Of a DNA stretch of 64,000 nucleotides, positions 52,704 through 61,920 are shown piece by piece. The stretch is from positions 496,001 to 560,000 of the forward strand of contig NZ_WEGL01000006.1 of the NCBI RefSeq assembly GCF_009604455.1, in the 5' to 3' direction. Position 1 is the stretch's first letter. Each line of letters begins with the position of its first letter. The translations under genes and the position numbers were made by a program. Source of the stretch: Streptomyces sp. RB17 (GTDB lineage Bacteria > Actinomycetota > Actinomycetes > Streptomycetales > Streptomycetaceae). The notes under the pieces were generated by a model. That model saw nothing but the letters and a program-made list of their open reading frames with translations. It was not told where the DNA came from and did not search any database.

Positions 52704-52825
52704 ACCCCCGGGACGGGGCCGGAAAACGCTTGGACGGCGGCGGCGCCCCTGCGGGAGACTGCGATGTCTGCTCTGCCCGTATTCGCGGCATGTGGCGAAC
52801 TGTCGTACGAGACAACTGGGTTGGG

Positions 52826-54643
52826 ATGGAATCGCCTCGATCACCCCATGAATCACCGCGCCGGGGCTCCGTGCTCCTCGCGCTTCGCTACTACGGAAGG
52901 GAACTGGCCCGGCTCCGGCGCCTGACGGTTCCCGCGCTGCTGCTGCCCGCACTGGGCAACATCGGCATCGCCTACGTCGCACCGCTGATCGTCGCCAAGC
53001 TCGGCGCCCGCGTCGCCGACGCGCCGGACTCCGACACCGGCACGACACTGCCCTACGTCCTGGCCTTCGCCGGCGTCCTGCTCTTCGCGGAGACGCTGTG
53101 GCGCATCGGTATGCACTGCCTGAACCGCCTCGACGCCCTCGGCATCGAGCATCTGTACGTCATCGGCATGGAGGAACTGTTCGCCAAGGACGCGGCGTTC
53201 TTCCACGACAACTTCGCCGGGTCCCTGACCAAGCGGGTCCTGAGCTTCGCCACGCGCTTCGAGGAGTTCGCCGACACACTCGCCTTCCAGCTCGTGGGCA
53301 GCTTCGTCCCGCTGCTGTTCGGCGCCGTGGTGCTGTGGCGCTACGACCCGCTGCTCGTCGTGGGACTCCTGGCGATGATCGCGGTGACGGCGCTGTGCGC
53401 GGCGCCCCTGATCCGGCGCCGCCAGGCACTCGTCGACCAGCGAGAGGAGGCGATCGCCCGGGTGTCGGGCCATGTCGCCGACGTCCTGATGAACATGGAC
53501 ACGGTCCGGGCGTTCGCCGCCGAGGGCCGCGAGTCCGCCGAACACCGGTCCCGCGTCGCGGCATCGCGGCGGCTCACCCTGCGCTCGTGGGACTACGGCA
53601 ATCTGCGCATCGACACCCTCATCGCGCCGATGTCCGTGCTGACCAACGCGCTGGGCCTGCTGCTCGCCGTCGGGCTCGCCGGGGGCGGACACGGCGTGGA
53701 GGCGGTCGTGGTCGCCTTCACCTACTACTCCAACGCGACGCGGATCATGTTCGAGTTCAATCAGATCTACCGCCGGCTGGAGAGCTCGATGACGGAGGCG
53801 GCCCAGTTCACCGAGCTGCTGCTGACCTCGCCGACCGTGGTCGACCCGCCGGCGCCCGAGCCGCTGCGCACCGAGGCCGCCGACGTCCGCTTCGAGAAGG
53901 TGTCCTTCACCCACGCGGGTGCGGAACGCCTCTTCGGCGGCCTCGACCTGACCGTCCCCAGCGGGACGAAGGTCGGACTCGTCGGGCGGTCCGGCGGCGG
54001 CAAGACCACGCTCACTCGTCTGCTGCTGAGGATGACCGACATCGATTCCGGCCGCATCCTGATCGGCGGCCAGGACATCAGCCGGATGCGTCAGGCCGAT
54101 CTGCGCGGCCTCATCGCCTACGTCCCGCAGGACCCGGCCATGTTCCACCGCACCCTGCGGGACAACATCGCCTTCGCCCGGCCGGACGCCACCGACGCCG
54201 AGATCCGCCGTGCGGCCGAGGCGGCGCACGTCACCGAGTTCGCCGACGCGCTGCCGGACGGCTTCGCCACGCTGGTGGGCGAGCGCGGGGTCAAGCTGTC
54301 CGGCGGGCAGCGCCAGCGCGTCGCCCTCGCCCGGGCCATCCTGCGCGACGCGCCGATCCTGCTGCTCGACGAGGCGACCAGCGCCCTGGACTCCGAGAGC
54401 GAGCTCCTCGTCCAGGAGGCGCTGTGGCGGCTGATGGAGGGGCGGACCGCGCTCGTGGTGGCACACCGGCTCAGCACGGTCGCCGGCATGGACCAACTCG
54501 TCGTACTCGACCGCGGACGGATCGTCGAACAGGGCACCCACCAGGAACTCCTCGCCGCGGACGGCGCCTACGCCAAGCTGTGGCAGCACCAGTCGGGCGG
54601 CTTCCTCGACGACACCCGGGCAACGACGGCCGACCTGCCCTGA
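52826..54643 (+). CDS. ABC exporter, fused permease-ATPase
   Basis: 605 aa: six-helix membrane domain (about 25-330) with EFNQIYRRLESSMTEA before the ATPase, then nucleotide-binding domain with Walker A GRSGGGKT (387-394), signature LSGGQRQRVALARAIL, Walker B ILLLDEATSALD and H-loop VAHRLSTV. Works as a homodimer or with an unlinked partner. ATG 52826 chosen; ATG 52790 also in frame. Substrate unknown (drug/lipid/peptide). Confidence 0.92.
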   Translation: MESPRSPHESPRRGSVLLALRYYGRELARLRRLTVPALLLPALGNIGIAYVAPLIVAKLGARVADAPDSDTGTTLPYVLAFAGVLLFAETLWRIGMHCLNRLDALGIEHLYVIGMEELFAKDAAFFHDNFAGSLTKRVLSFATRFEEFADTLAFQLVGSFVPLLFGAVVLWRYDPLLVVGLLAMIAVTALCAAPLIRRRQALVDQREEAIARVSGHVADVLMNMDTVRAFAAEGRESAEHRSRVAASRRLTLRSWDYGNLRIDTLIAPMSVLTNALGLLLAVGLAGGGHGVEAVVVAFTYYSNATRIMFEFNQIYRRLESSMTEAAQFTELLLTSPTVVDPPAPEPLRTEAADVRFEKVSFTHAGAERLFGGLDLTVPSGTKVGLVGRSGGGKTTLTRLLLRMTDIDSGRILIGGQDISRMRQADLRGLIAYVPQDPAMFHRTLRDNIAFARPDATDAEIRRAAEAAHVTEFADALPDGFATLVGERGVKLSGGQRQRVALARAILRDAPILLLDEATSALDSESELLVQEALWRLMEGRTALVVAHRLSTVAGMDQLVVLDRGRIVEQGTHQELLAADGAYAKLWQHQSGGFLDDTRATTADLP

Positions 54644-55110
54644 CCGCCACCGACCCACCGCCCCGAACCGTGACCGCGCCACCGTACGGTCGGGGCACAA
54701 GTCCCCTCACCGGGCGGAACACGCCCGCCACAGCCTGCGGCGATACGGTTCCCACGCACTGCCGCCGCCGGGCCCACCTACAGCGGTCCGCCACCCGCCG
54801 CGCACCGCCGGGCCGGGCGAGCGGTGCTCACCGCCGACGGGGCCCCACGCCGTCCCCTCACGGTGTCGCTGGGCCTCGACCGCGTCATCGGCCGCGCGCG
54901 CCAAGGAACTGACGGGCTGCCTCCCCACGCAACGCGCCCGGCGGGGAAGGGAATCCGGCGCCGACCAGGCAGCGCGCGCACAGCGGGAGGACGGGCACGG
55001 CATCACCCAGGGCGCGGCAGGTGGTCGCGGCTCCGCATCGGCCGGGCCGTCCGGGGAACTCGGGTCGCCGGGGACGGAAACCGCCGACGGGCGGAGGAGG
55101 TGCCGTTGCC
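54644..55110. other. Intergenic region, no gene seen
   Basis: 467 bp after the ABC exporter. Open frames are present on both strands but none shows protein-like composition or a start with a ribosome site until GGAGGAGG before 55111. Confidence 0.55.
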
Positions 55111-55455
55111 GTGGACGACTGGGAAACATGGGAGATGCACGACGAGGTACAGCTGTCGCCCCGCGAACGGCTCGCGCTGCTGCAGATCGAGAGCCGCCTC
55201 AGGCAGGACCGCCGGTTCGCGCGTCGTATGGGCGACACCCGGCGAGAGGTGTGGCTGCCTGTGGCGGTGCTGCTGCTCGGCATCGCCTCGACGTTCGTGT
55301 CCGTGATGGGGATCCGTACCTCGGATCCCGCGCTGTTGTGGTGCTTCGCGCTGCTGTGGCCGCTGACTCTCTTCCAGGCGTTCCGCCTCCTGTGCCGAGC
55401 AGTCCGCCGTCGGGCCCGCGCCCGCTCCGGAGGAAGTGCGCGGCCATGGCTCTGA
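55111..55455 (+). CDS. DUF3040 membrane protein
   Basis: 114 aa of the DUF3040 group: N-terminal LSPRERLALLQIESRLRQDR-type helix followed by two membrane helices (VWLPVAVLLLGIASTFVSVM; LLWCFALLWPLTLFQAFRLL) and a basic tail. GTG 55111 has GGAGGAGG. Function unknown. Confidence 0.75.
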   Translation: MDDWETWEMHDEVQLSPRERLALLQIESRLRQDRRFARRMGDTRREVWLPVAVLLLGIASTFVSVMGIRTSDPALLWCFALLWPLTLFQAFRLLCRAVRRRARARSGGSARPWL

Positions 55456-56567
55456 CGTGCCGGGGAGGGGACGGGGGCGGGGCGGCGTGCGGGGGCTTGT
55501 GATCGCAGACGCCGGTGGCGGAGCCGCTGCGCCGGGCCCGTGAGTGGGCCGGCCGGCCGGTGATGCGGAGAGGGACGTGTGGTGAAGGGCCTGTGACACC
55601 TTTGACGAAGGGGCCCGAGATGCTGGTACGGCCCTGATCGGGGCCGTGCTGATCGGGGCTGTTCGGCGGTGTCTCCTCAGCTTGCGGCGTGAGAACGCCG
55701 GTGACTGCGGGCGCGGAGAGCGGCCCGGCGGGCGCGGATGACCGACCGGCCCCTGGGCGGTCAGCCGTCATGGGAGTCGCCGTCCGCAGGCGACGGCCAC
55801 GGCCGGTGACCGGCGAACCACCGCTCGGACACTGGCCCGGTCCGCGCTCACCGCCGGCCGAGCTGTGGTCTGGTCACGGGCTCCCCGGCCCATGCGGCGC
55901 CCATGCGGCAGAGGCGGCCGCACAGGACGGCCCCCCGCCGGACAGGCCCGGCGTCCGCCCGCCATTCCGCCACGGTGGCAGCCGCCGGGGAATCTCCCGG
56001 CCTGACGCGCGTGCGGCCGTGCTGGGTCGAGTTGCGTGGTGTCTGGCCGGCGGTCGTCGGCCCGATCCGTCGCGCTGGTCTGATGGGCGTCCGGCTATGC
56101 GTGCTGGCTCGAGTTGCGTGGTGGCGCTCCGGGTGTCTGGCCGGCGGTCGTCGGCCCGATCCGTCGCGCTGGTCTGATGGGCGTCGGGCCATGTGCGCTG
56201 CGCCGAGCCGCGTTGTGCCCCCGGCTCCCCGACTGTCGCTTCGGCCGGACGCGGGTCCGGCCGTGCGCGCTGCGCCGGGCTGCGTGGAAGCTTCTCCCGG
56301 CTGCCCGACCGCCGCCCCCTGGCCCGCCTCGTCGCCCGTCCCTCGCCCGGGTCAACCGGCCCCGATCCCCGGCGCGGTCAGACCGGTCCCCGCCCTCGCC
56401 ACAACCCAGCCGCCGCAGCTCTCGATCCCCCGCCCCTGCTCGGCCGCTCCCGCCGCAGCTGTCTTTCCCCGCCCCTGCTCGGCCGCCCCACCTGGGCTCT
56501 CCTTCCCCCGCCCCCACCTTCCCCGACCCGAATCTCCCCCCCCGCCCCAGCTCTTCCTCGGCTCGGC
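55456..56567. other. 1.1-kb gene-free tract with repeats
   Basis: No convincing gene on either strand. Between about 56005 and 56290 there are several degenerate copies of a unit built on GGGCGTCNGGCCATGCGTGCTG and GAGTTGCGTGGT, including a perfect 54-bp direct repeat (56038-56091 and 56132-56185). The last 200 bp are pyrimidine-rich on the plus strand. Confidence 0.6.
56038..56185. repeat. Perfect 54-bp direct repeat, period 94 bp
   Basis: GGTGTCTGGCCGGCGGTCGT and the following 34 bp occur identically at 56038-56091 and 56132-56185. Confidence 0.9.
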
Positions 56568-57131
56568 TCAGCTCTCCTTTCCCCGGCCCGACAGCGCGTC
56601 GCGCATCCGGTCGACCAGGCCCGCTGCCGGGGCGAGCAGCTTGTTGGCCGGGGGAGTGTCCGGTGCCGAGGGGTGCGGGCGGGTGGGGGCCATCTTCTTC
56701 GCGCGGCGCACCTGGTCGCCGAGGTGCATCAGCGCGTCCGCCGGGCAGGCGGTCTCCAGCTTCGGGAAGAGGTTCTGCTCCTCGTCCCTTATGTGCGACC
56801 GGATCTCGCTCATCAGCTGTGTCATGAGCGTGTCGAACCGGGCGTCGTCCGCCTGCAGGTCCTCCATGTCCTTCATGATCTGCTCGGCCTTGGCGTGGTC
56901 CTCGATCTCCTTGTCGGCCATGGCGTCCCCGCCGGTGATGTGCTCGCGCACCGCCGGGTACAGATAGGACTCCTCCGCGACCGAGTGCCGTACCAGTTCG
57001 ATCGTCGCCTGGTCGGCGAGGTTCTTGCGGTCCTTGGAACCGGGCGGCAGTGCCTCGATACGGCCGAAGAGCTCCTCCACCTCACGGTGATCGGTCGTCA
57101 GCTCCTGGATGACGTTTCCGCCGTGACCCAT
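56568..57131 (-). CDS. Hemerythrin HHE-domain protein
   Basis: 187 aa. Four-helix bundle with iron-ligand pattern: DHREVEELF, HSVAEESYLYP, EDHAKAEQIMKD, HIRDEEQNLFP. Binds a di-iron centre; bacterial members handle oxygen, NO or stress iron. The C-terminal tail after residue 150 is disordered. ATG 57131 has AGGAGGTG. Confidence 0.92.
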   Translation of the reverse strand: MGHGGNVIQELTTDHREVEELFGRIEALPPGSKDRKNLADQATIELVRHSVAEESYLYPAVREHITGGDAMADKEIEDHAKAEQIMKDMEDLQADDARFDTLMTQLMSEIRSHIRDEEQNLFPKLETACPADALMHLGDQVRRAKKMAPTRPHPSAPDTPPANKLLAPAAGLVDRMRDALSGRGKES

Positions 57132-57254
57132 GTCGTCACCTCCTGCAAGACATCGCGGCCGCCCATGAGCGGCCTGCCGTCGCCGCGCCGAGTGCCCCGC
57201 GTACGACGGGCTACACGGCGCATCCGCTGCCGGGCCGCGGCGGGCCGACCTGCC

Positions 57255-57735
57255 CCGGACAGTGCCCACCGCCACCAGTGGTCGAGGAACTCTTCGCTCA
57301 GCGTCTCCGCGCCCACCAGCGCCGGCCAGTCGATCGCCCGTACCTGGGCGCCGTCCCTGGCGCCGCCAGCGTCAGGAACTGTTCGGCCGTGGCCAGGCGG
57401 GTGTCGGCCGGCAGGCACGCGCGTCCTTGTTGGCCGGCCAGCCGGTGAGCCGCGCGTCGACCTTCTCGTGCCGGCGGCGGGCGCCGTACTCGCCGTGCCC
57501 GTGGGAGAGCACCCCCGCGGTCACGGGCGCTGGACTGCCGTCCCGGGTGACCGCACACGAAGAGCAACGTGTCGTACGCCTCCGACCGGGCCGCCTCCAG
57601 CGACTGCTCGCCGGGACAGAATCCCAGGCTCCACGCGGTCTCGTGCCGGGTCGGGTTGCCGCAGACCTCGCAGCAGCGGGGCCGTCTCCACCTGCTCCGC
57701 CATCGCTGGAGTCGCGCGAGTACCCGGCCCTCCGG
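57255..57735 (-). pseudogene. Frameshifted zinc-ribbon-like ORF remnant
   Basis: Minus-strand pieces in different frames look like one old protein: a Cys-rich N-terminal segment (CCEVCGNPTRHETAWSLGFC), then ADTRLATAEQFLTLA, then RAIDWPALVGAETLSEEFLD in another frame, followed by HWWRWAL. At least two frameshifts separate them. Family not recognised. Confidence 0.4.
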
Positions 57736-57973
57736 AGAATGAGAATGCAACGCGTGAAACCAACTGGTGGGGAAACTCATCGCCGGTGCCGTCCAGCAAG
57801 CGGCGGCCTACCAGGGCGGGTCCCCCGGACCAGCGGGGCCCGAGCCCTGTGCCTGTTTCCCCAGCACCTCCCCCAGGGGGCCGACCAGCTCTGCCCCGGC
57901 GACACGGTACGCGCCGAACGCCCAGGCAGGAGCGTTCCCCGGGCGCGACGACGTGGACGAAGGAACAGCCCCC

Positions 57974-59272
57974 ATGACCGGTGGCACACCGCTTTCCCGG
58001 CGGCGGTCCCTTGTGACCGGAGGCGCCGGCTTCCTCGGCTCCCACAGGCTCGACATCTCCCCGCCCGACGGCGCGCAACTGTTGCCGGCGCCGTACGACC
58101 CGGTGCTGCACTTCGTCGGCCCCGCCTCGCCCGCCGACCATCTGCGCCTGCCCCCGGAGACCCTGGACGTCGGCCGTCTCGGCACCCGCAACGCGCTCAC
58201 GATCGCCGCACGCGACGGGGCGCGCCTCGTGCTCGCCTCGACCTCCGAGCTCGCCCCCTACGGCACCCCGCGCGTCGCCGAGCGGCTGCGGGAGTACGTC
58301 CAGGCCGACGCGCAGGGCGGTTTCGGCGCCCGGCCCGTCCCCTGGGCCGATCTCGTCCGTGCTCGTCCGGTCGGCGGAGCCTGGAGCGGGGACCAGGCCG
58401 ACCGCGCCGCCGGCGCCCGGCTCTGCCTGGCGGAGGCCGTGCTCGCGCCGGCCCGGTGGCTGCGCGGGCGCACCGGCGAGGACGCGCTGACCATGGCCGG
58501 CGGTGTCACGCTGAACTGCGTGGCCAACACGCGGCTGTGGCGGGAGAGCGGCTTCCGGCACGTGCGGGTGCAACCGGCCGCCGGGGACGCCGGTACGGCC
58601 CTGGGCGCGGCCGCGCACGTGGCAGGCCAGGAGGACACCCTGGAGCCGATGCCGACCGCCGCGCTCGGCCGCTGCTGGAGCCACGCCGAGCTTCGCCAGT
58701 GGCTGGAGCGGGCCGCCGTACCGTACGACTGCGAAGAGCCCGCCGACATCGCCGAGACGGCCGCCGACGGGATCGTGGCCTGGTTCCAGGGCCGCGGCGA
58801 GTACGGGCCGTGCGCGCTCGGCCACCGCTCGCCGCTCGCCCGCCCCGGCAAGTCCGCCGGCCTGGAGCAGCGCAACGCGGTCAAGAGTCGCGAGGAGCTC
58901 CGGCCGGTCGCGCCCATGGTGCTCGCGGAACGCGCGGCCGGGATCTTCGACGGACCGCTGCCCAGCCCGCACATGCCTTTCGTGCACGACGTGGCCGCGG
59001 CCTGGAAGGCCCGCATCCCGGCCGTGGTCCACGTCGACGGCACGGCCCGCATGCGGACCGTCGACCGCGGCCAGGAGCCTCTGGTCGCGTGGATGACCGA
59101 CGGATTCGAGCGGCGCACCGGGCTGCCGGTGGCCGTCAACGCCAGCCTGGACGCCGCCGGCCGGCCCATGGTCGACGACCCGCGCGACGCCCTGGAGTGC
59201 TTCGGCTCCGCGCCCGTGGAGCTGCTGGTGCTCGGCCCGTTCGCGATCCGCCGCGGGAAGGCGTTCGCATGA
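57974..59272 (+). pseudogene. In-frame fusion of epimerase and carbamoyltransferase fragments
   Basis: 432-codon frame from ATG 57974. The first 90 or so codons are the broken N-terminus of an NAD-dependent sugar-nucleotide epimerase (LVTGGAGFLGSH, then HFVGPASPADHLRLPPETL and LVLASTSE), with an internal deletion. From about residue 100 it becomes the C-terminal two-thirds of a NodU/CmcH-type carbamoyltransferase (MAGGVTLNCVANTRLW, VQPAAGDAGTALGAA, YGPCALGHRS, LPVAVNASLDAAGRPMVDD). The carbamoyltransferase lacks its Kae1-like N-terminal domain. Overlaps the next gene by ATGA. I treat it as a non-functional fusion, although it is open and could be made. Confidence 0.75.
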
Positions 59273-60264
59273 CCGGCGCGCCCGCCTACACCGTCGTCGT
59301 CCCGACGATCGGCCGGCCCTGCCTCGCCGAGTGCCTGCGCGCGCTCGCCGGGGCCGAGGGGCATCCCCCGCGCGAGGTGATCGTCGTGGACGACCGGTCC
59401 GAGTGCGACGGCGACCTGCCGCTGGCGGCGGCCGGGCCGCTGCGCGAGCGGATACGGACCCTGCGCACCGGCGGCAGGGGCCCGGCCGCCGCCCGCAACG
59501 CCGGCTGGCGCACCGCCGGGACACCCTGGACGGTCTTCCTCGACGACGATGTCACGGTGCTGCCGGACTGGTCCCGGTTGCTCGCCCAGGACCTGCGCGA
59601 GGCCGGTGAGGACGTCGGCGGCATCCAGGGACAGCTGTGTGTCCCCCTGCCCCTGGACCGCCGGCCCACCGACTGGGAACGAGGCACCGAGGGTCTGGAG
59701 AACGCCGCCTGGACCACGGCCGACATGGCCTACCGCACCGAGGCGCTCACCCGGGTCGACGGCTTCGACGAACGCTTCCCGCGCGCCTTCCGCGAGGCCG
59801 CCGATCTCGCCCAGCGGGTGCAGCGGGCCGGCTGGACGCTGCGGCGCGGCCGCCGGATCACCTGTCACCCGGTCCGACCGGCCCACTGGTGGGCCTCGCT
59901 GCCCGCGCAGCGCGGCAACGCAGACGACGCGCTGATGAACCGGCTGCGCGGCCGCGACTGGTGGGCCCGCGCCCGGGCACCCCGCGGCCGGCTGCCCCGC
60001 CACCTGGCCGTGACCGGTGCGGCGCTGGCCGCCGCCGCGTGCGCCCTCGCCGGACGCCGGCGCGCGGCGACGGCCTGCGCGGCCCTGTGGACGCTCGGCA
60101 CCGCCGAGTTCGCCCTCGCCCGGATCCTGCCCGGCCCCCGTACCGCCCGGGAGGTCGCCGGGATGGTCGGCACCAGCGTGCTCATCCCGCCCCTCGCCGT
60201 CCGGGACTGGCTGCGCGGAGTCGTCCGCCACCGGCACGCCGAACCGCCGGGAGGTGCCGGGTGA
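59269..60264 (+). CDS. GT2 family glycosyltransferase with C-terminal membrane segments
   Basis: 331 aa. GT-A fold with YTVVVPTIGRPCLAECL, DDRSE, AAARNAGWR and the metal-binding FLDDDVTVLPDWS; catalytic region FREAADLAQRVQRAGW. Two C-terminal hydrophobic stretches (about 243-262 and 285-310). The only apparently intact gene in the decayed cluster; it may still be functional but its partners are broken. Confidence 0.8.
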   Translation: MTGAPAYTVVVPTIGRPCLAECLRALAGAEGHPPREVIVVDDRSECDGDLPLAAAGPLRERIRTLRTGGRGPAAARNAGWRTAGTPWTVFLDDDVTVLPDWSRLLAQDLREAGEDVGGIQGQLCVPLPLDRRPTDWERGTEGLENAAWTTADMAYRTEALTRVDGFDERFPRAFREAADLAQRVQRAGWTLRRGRRITCHPVRPAHWWASLPAQRGNADDALMNRLRGRDWWARARAPRGRLPRHLAVTGAALAAAACALAGRRRAATACAALWTLGTAEFALARILPGPRTAREVAGMVGTSVLIPPLAVRDWLRGVVRHRHAEPPGGAG

Positions 60265-60640
60265 TCCCCTTCTGCGCCGTCCTGTTCGACCGCGACGGCA
60301 CCCTCGTGGCGGACGTGCCCCGTCCGGCTCCTGCTCGGCGTCGCGGCGGCCGTAGCACTGGCGCGCTCCCACGGCCTGGCCACCGGTGTCGTCGGCAACC
60401 AGTCCGGCATCGGCCGCGGACTGCCCACCGACGCCGTACGCCGGGTCAACGAACGCGCCGACGCCTGCAGAGCGGCCTCGACACCTGGGTGTTCCGCCCG
60501 CACGCCCCGGACGCCGGCTGCCCTTGGCGCAAGCCGCGCCCGGGCCTGGTCCGCACGGCCGCCGCACGACTCGACGTCCCGCCCGCCGGATGCCCGGTGA
60601 TCGGTGACATCGCAGCCGACGTCCATCCTCGTCCGGCACG
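60261..60640 (+). pseudogene. HAD-IIIA (GmhB-like) phosphatase remnant
   Basis: Starts at GTG 60261 with catalytic motif VLFDRDGTLVADVP, then switches frame to LATGVVGNQSGIGRGLP, then back for CPWRKPRPGLV and CPVIGDIAADVH. All four HAD-IIIA motifs can be found but in two frames with deletions between. GmhB acts in ADP-heptose synthesis. Confidence 0.7.
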
Positions 60641-60644
60641 TGCA

Positions 60645-61223
60645 CGGATCGTGGCTCACCACCTTCGTGCCCCCGAGATGACGCTGCTGCGCCCGGACCG
60701 CAACCTGGGGGCCGTCGGCCGCGACATCGCCGTCCGGCACGCGCGCACGCCCTACATCCCCTTCTGCGACGACGACACCTGGTGGCAGCCCGGCAGCCTG
60801 CGGCGCGCCGCCGACCTGCTCGACGCCCGACCCCGGCTCGCCGCCCTCACCGCGCGGACCATGATCGGACCGGACGGCACCGGGGATCCCGTCCTACGGG
60901 AGCTGCGCGAGCGAGGAGAACCTCACCGTCCGCCACCAGGCCGCCCGGCTGCGCGCCAGCACGGCCCGCCGCGTCCTCGGCATCCGCGACACCCTGTGGT
61001 TCACCTGGCTGCGCCGCCCCCTGCTACCGGTGCTCCGCCGCACTGGACATCTGATGCGCACCGTGCTCCGGGACTCGCCTCCGCGCGCGCCTTCGCCCGC
61101 GCCACCGCCGGGCTGCCGTGGGTGCTGCGGCAGCACGACCCCGTGTCGCCCGACCTGGAACGCCGGCCGGCGGCGCTGGAGCGGGCCCGTCGAACCTCAC
61201 CCGCCCGGCGGTGTGTCGGCTGA
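60645..61223 (+). pseudogene. Second GT2 glycosyltransferase remnant
   Basis: MTLLRPDRNLGAVGRDIAVR and PYIPFCDDDTWWQPGSLRRA (N-terminal GT-A motifs) in the frame of the HAD piece, then a frameshift and deletion to RVLGIRDTLWFTWLRRPLL, then the first frame again for AGLPWVLRQHDPVSPDLERR and a normal-looking C-terminus SPARRCVG. The middle catalytic part is gone. Confidence 0.72.
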
Positions 61224-61340
61224 CCCGCCTCCGTTGCGACACGCCCGTGGAGAATCGTTGCGTCAGGCGTGGGGCGGGGGCAGAGTGAACGTCCCGGTCA
61301 AGACGCGGCTGGCTGATCCTTCTCCCTCCAGGAAAGCCCC

Positions 61341-61799
61341 ATGCCCATGGAAAAAGGTCAGCTGTCCCGTGCCCGGGTCCGCCCCGGCGGCACCGCCCCG
61401 CTGCTCCTGCAGACCGTGCACGAACACCGGCCCGAGGCCGGCGCCGTCAGCGTCCTGAAGGCGCGGGGCACCGTCGACGCCGGCAATGCCACGGAGTTCT
61501 CCGAGACCCTCGCCGAGCACATCGCCCAGGCCGAGCGGGCCGGCGAACACCCCGTGCTGGACATGACCGAGGTGTACCTCGCCTGCGCGGCCGCGGTGCG
61601 GGCCGTGGACCGGGCCACCGGCGCCCTGGCCTTCTCCGGCCGCGCCCTGCCCGTCGTACAGCCCCGGCCGCATGTGCGGGAGGCGCTGCGCGCCGCGGGA
61701 CTGCCGGGCGTCCGGGTGCACGCCACGCTGGCGTCCGCCCTGAACTCCCTGGAGGCCCGCAGGCGGGCCGGTCCACGGTCCGGCGGCACCGGTTGGTGA
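61341..61799 (+). CDS. STAS-domain protein lacking the phospho-serine
   Basis: 152 aa, one STAS fold (about 25-135). At the site of the usual DSSG, where anti-anti-sigma factors are phosphorylated, it has ACAA (VLDMTEVYLACAAAVRAV). It therefore cannot be switched by the usual kinase. Similar to the STAS part of the next gene. AGGAAAG precedes ATG 61341. Confidence 0.8.
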   Translation: MPMEKGQLSRARVRPGGTAPLLLQTVHEHRPEAGAVSVLKARGTVDAGNATEFSETLAEHIAQAERAGEHPVLDMTEVYLACAAAVRAVDRATGALAFSGRALPVVQPRPHVREALRAAGLPGVRVHATLASALNSLEARRRAGPRSGGTGW

Positions 61800-61920
61800 G
61801 CACCCCGGCCCGCCCCGTCCGGCGCGGTGGAGGGCGCGGCCGAGCGGCGGGCCGTCACCGTGCACAGCCGTCAGGAAGAGGCCGCCCGAGTTCGTCGCGC
61901 CGTCTTGCCCGGGTGATGTC

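Larger units (their letters stand above)
52170..52825. other. Divergent intergenic region
   Basis: 656 bp between dhaK and the ABC exporter gene. Holds the tandem repeat and small frame described separately, and GTGCTGAC direct repeats around 52230-52275 that may belong to the dhaK promoter. Otherwise nothing supported. Confidence 0.5.
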
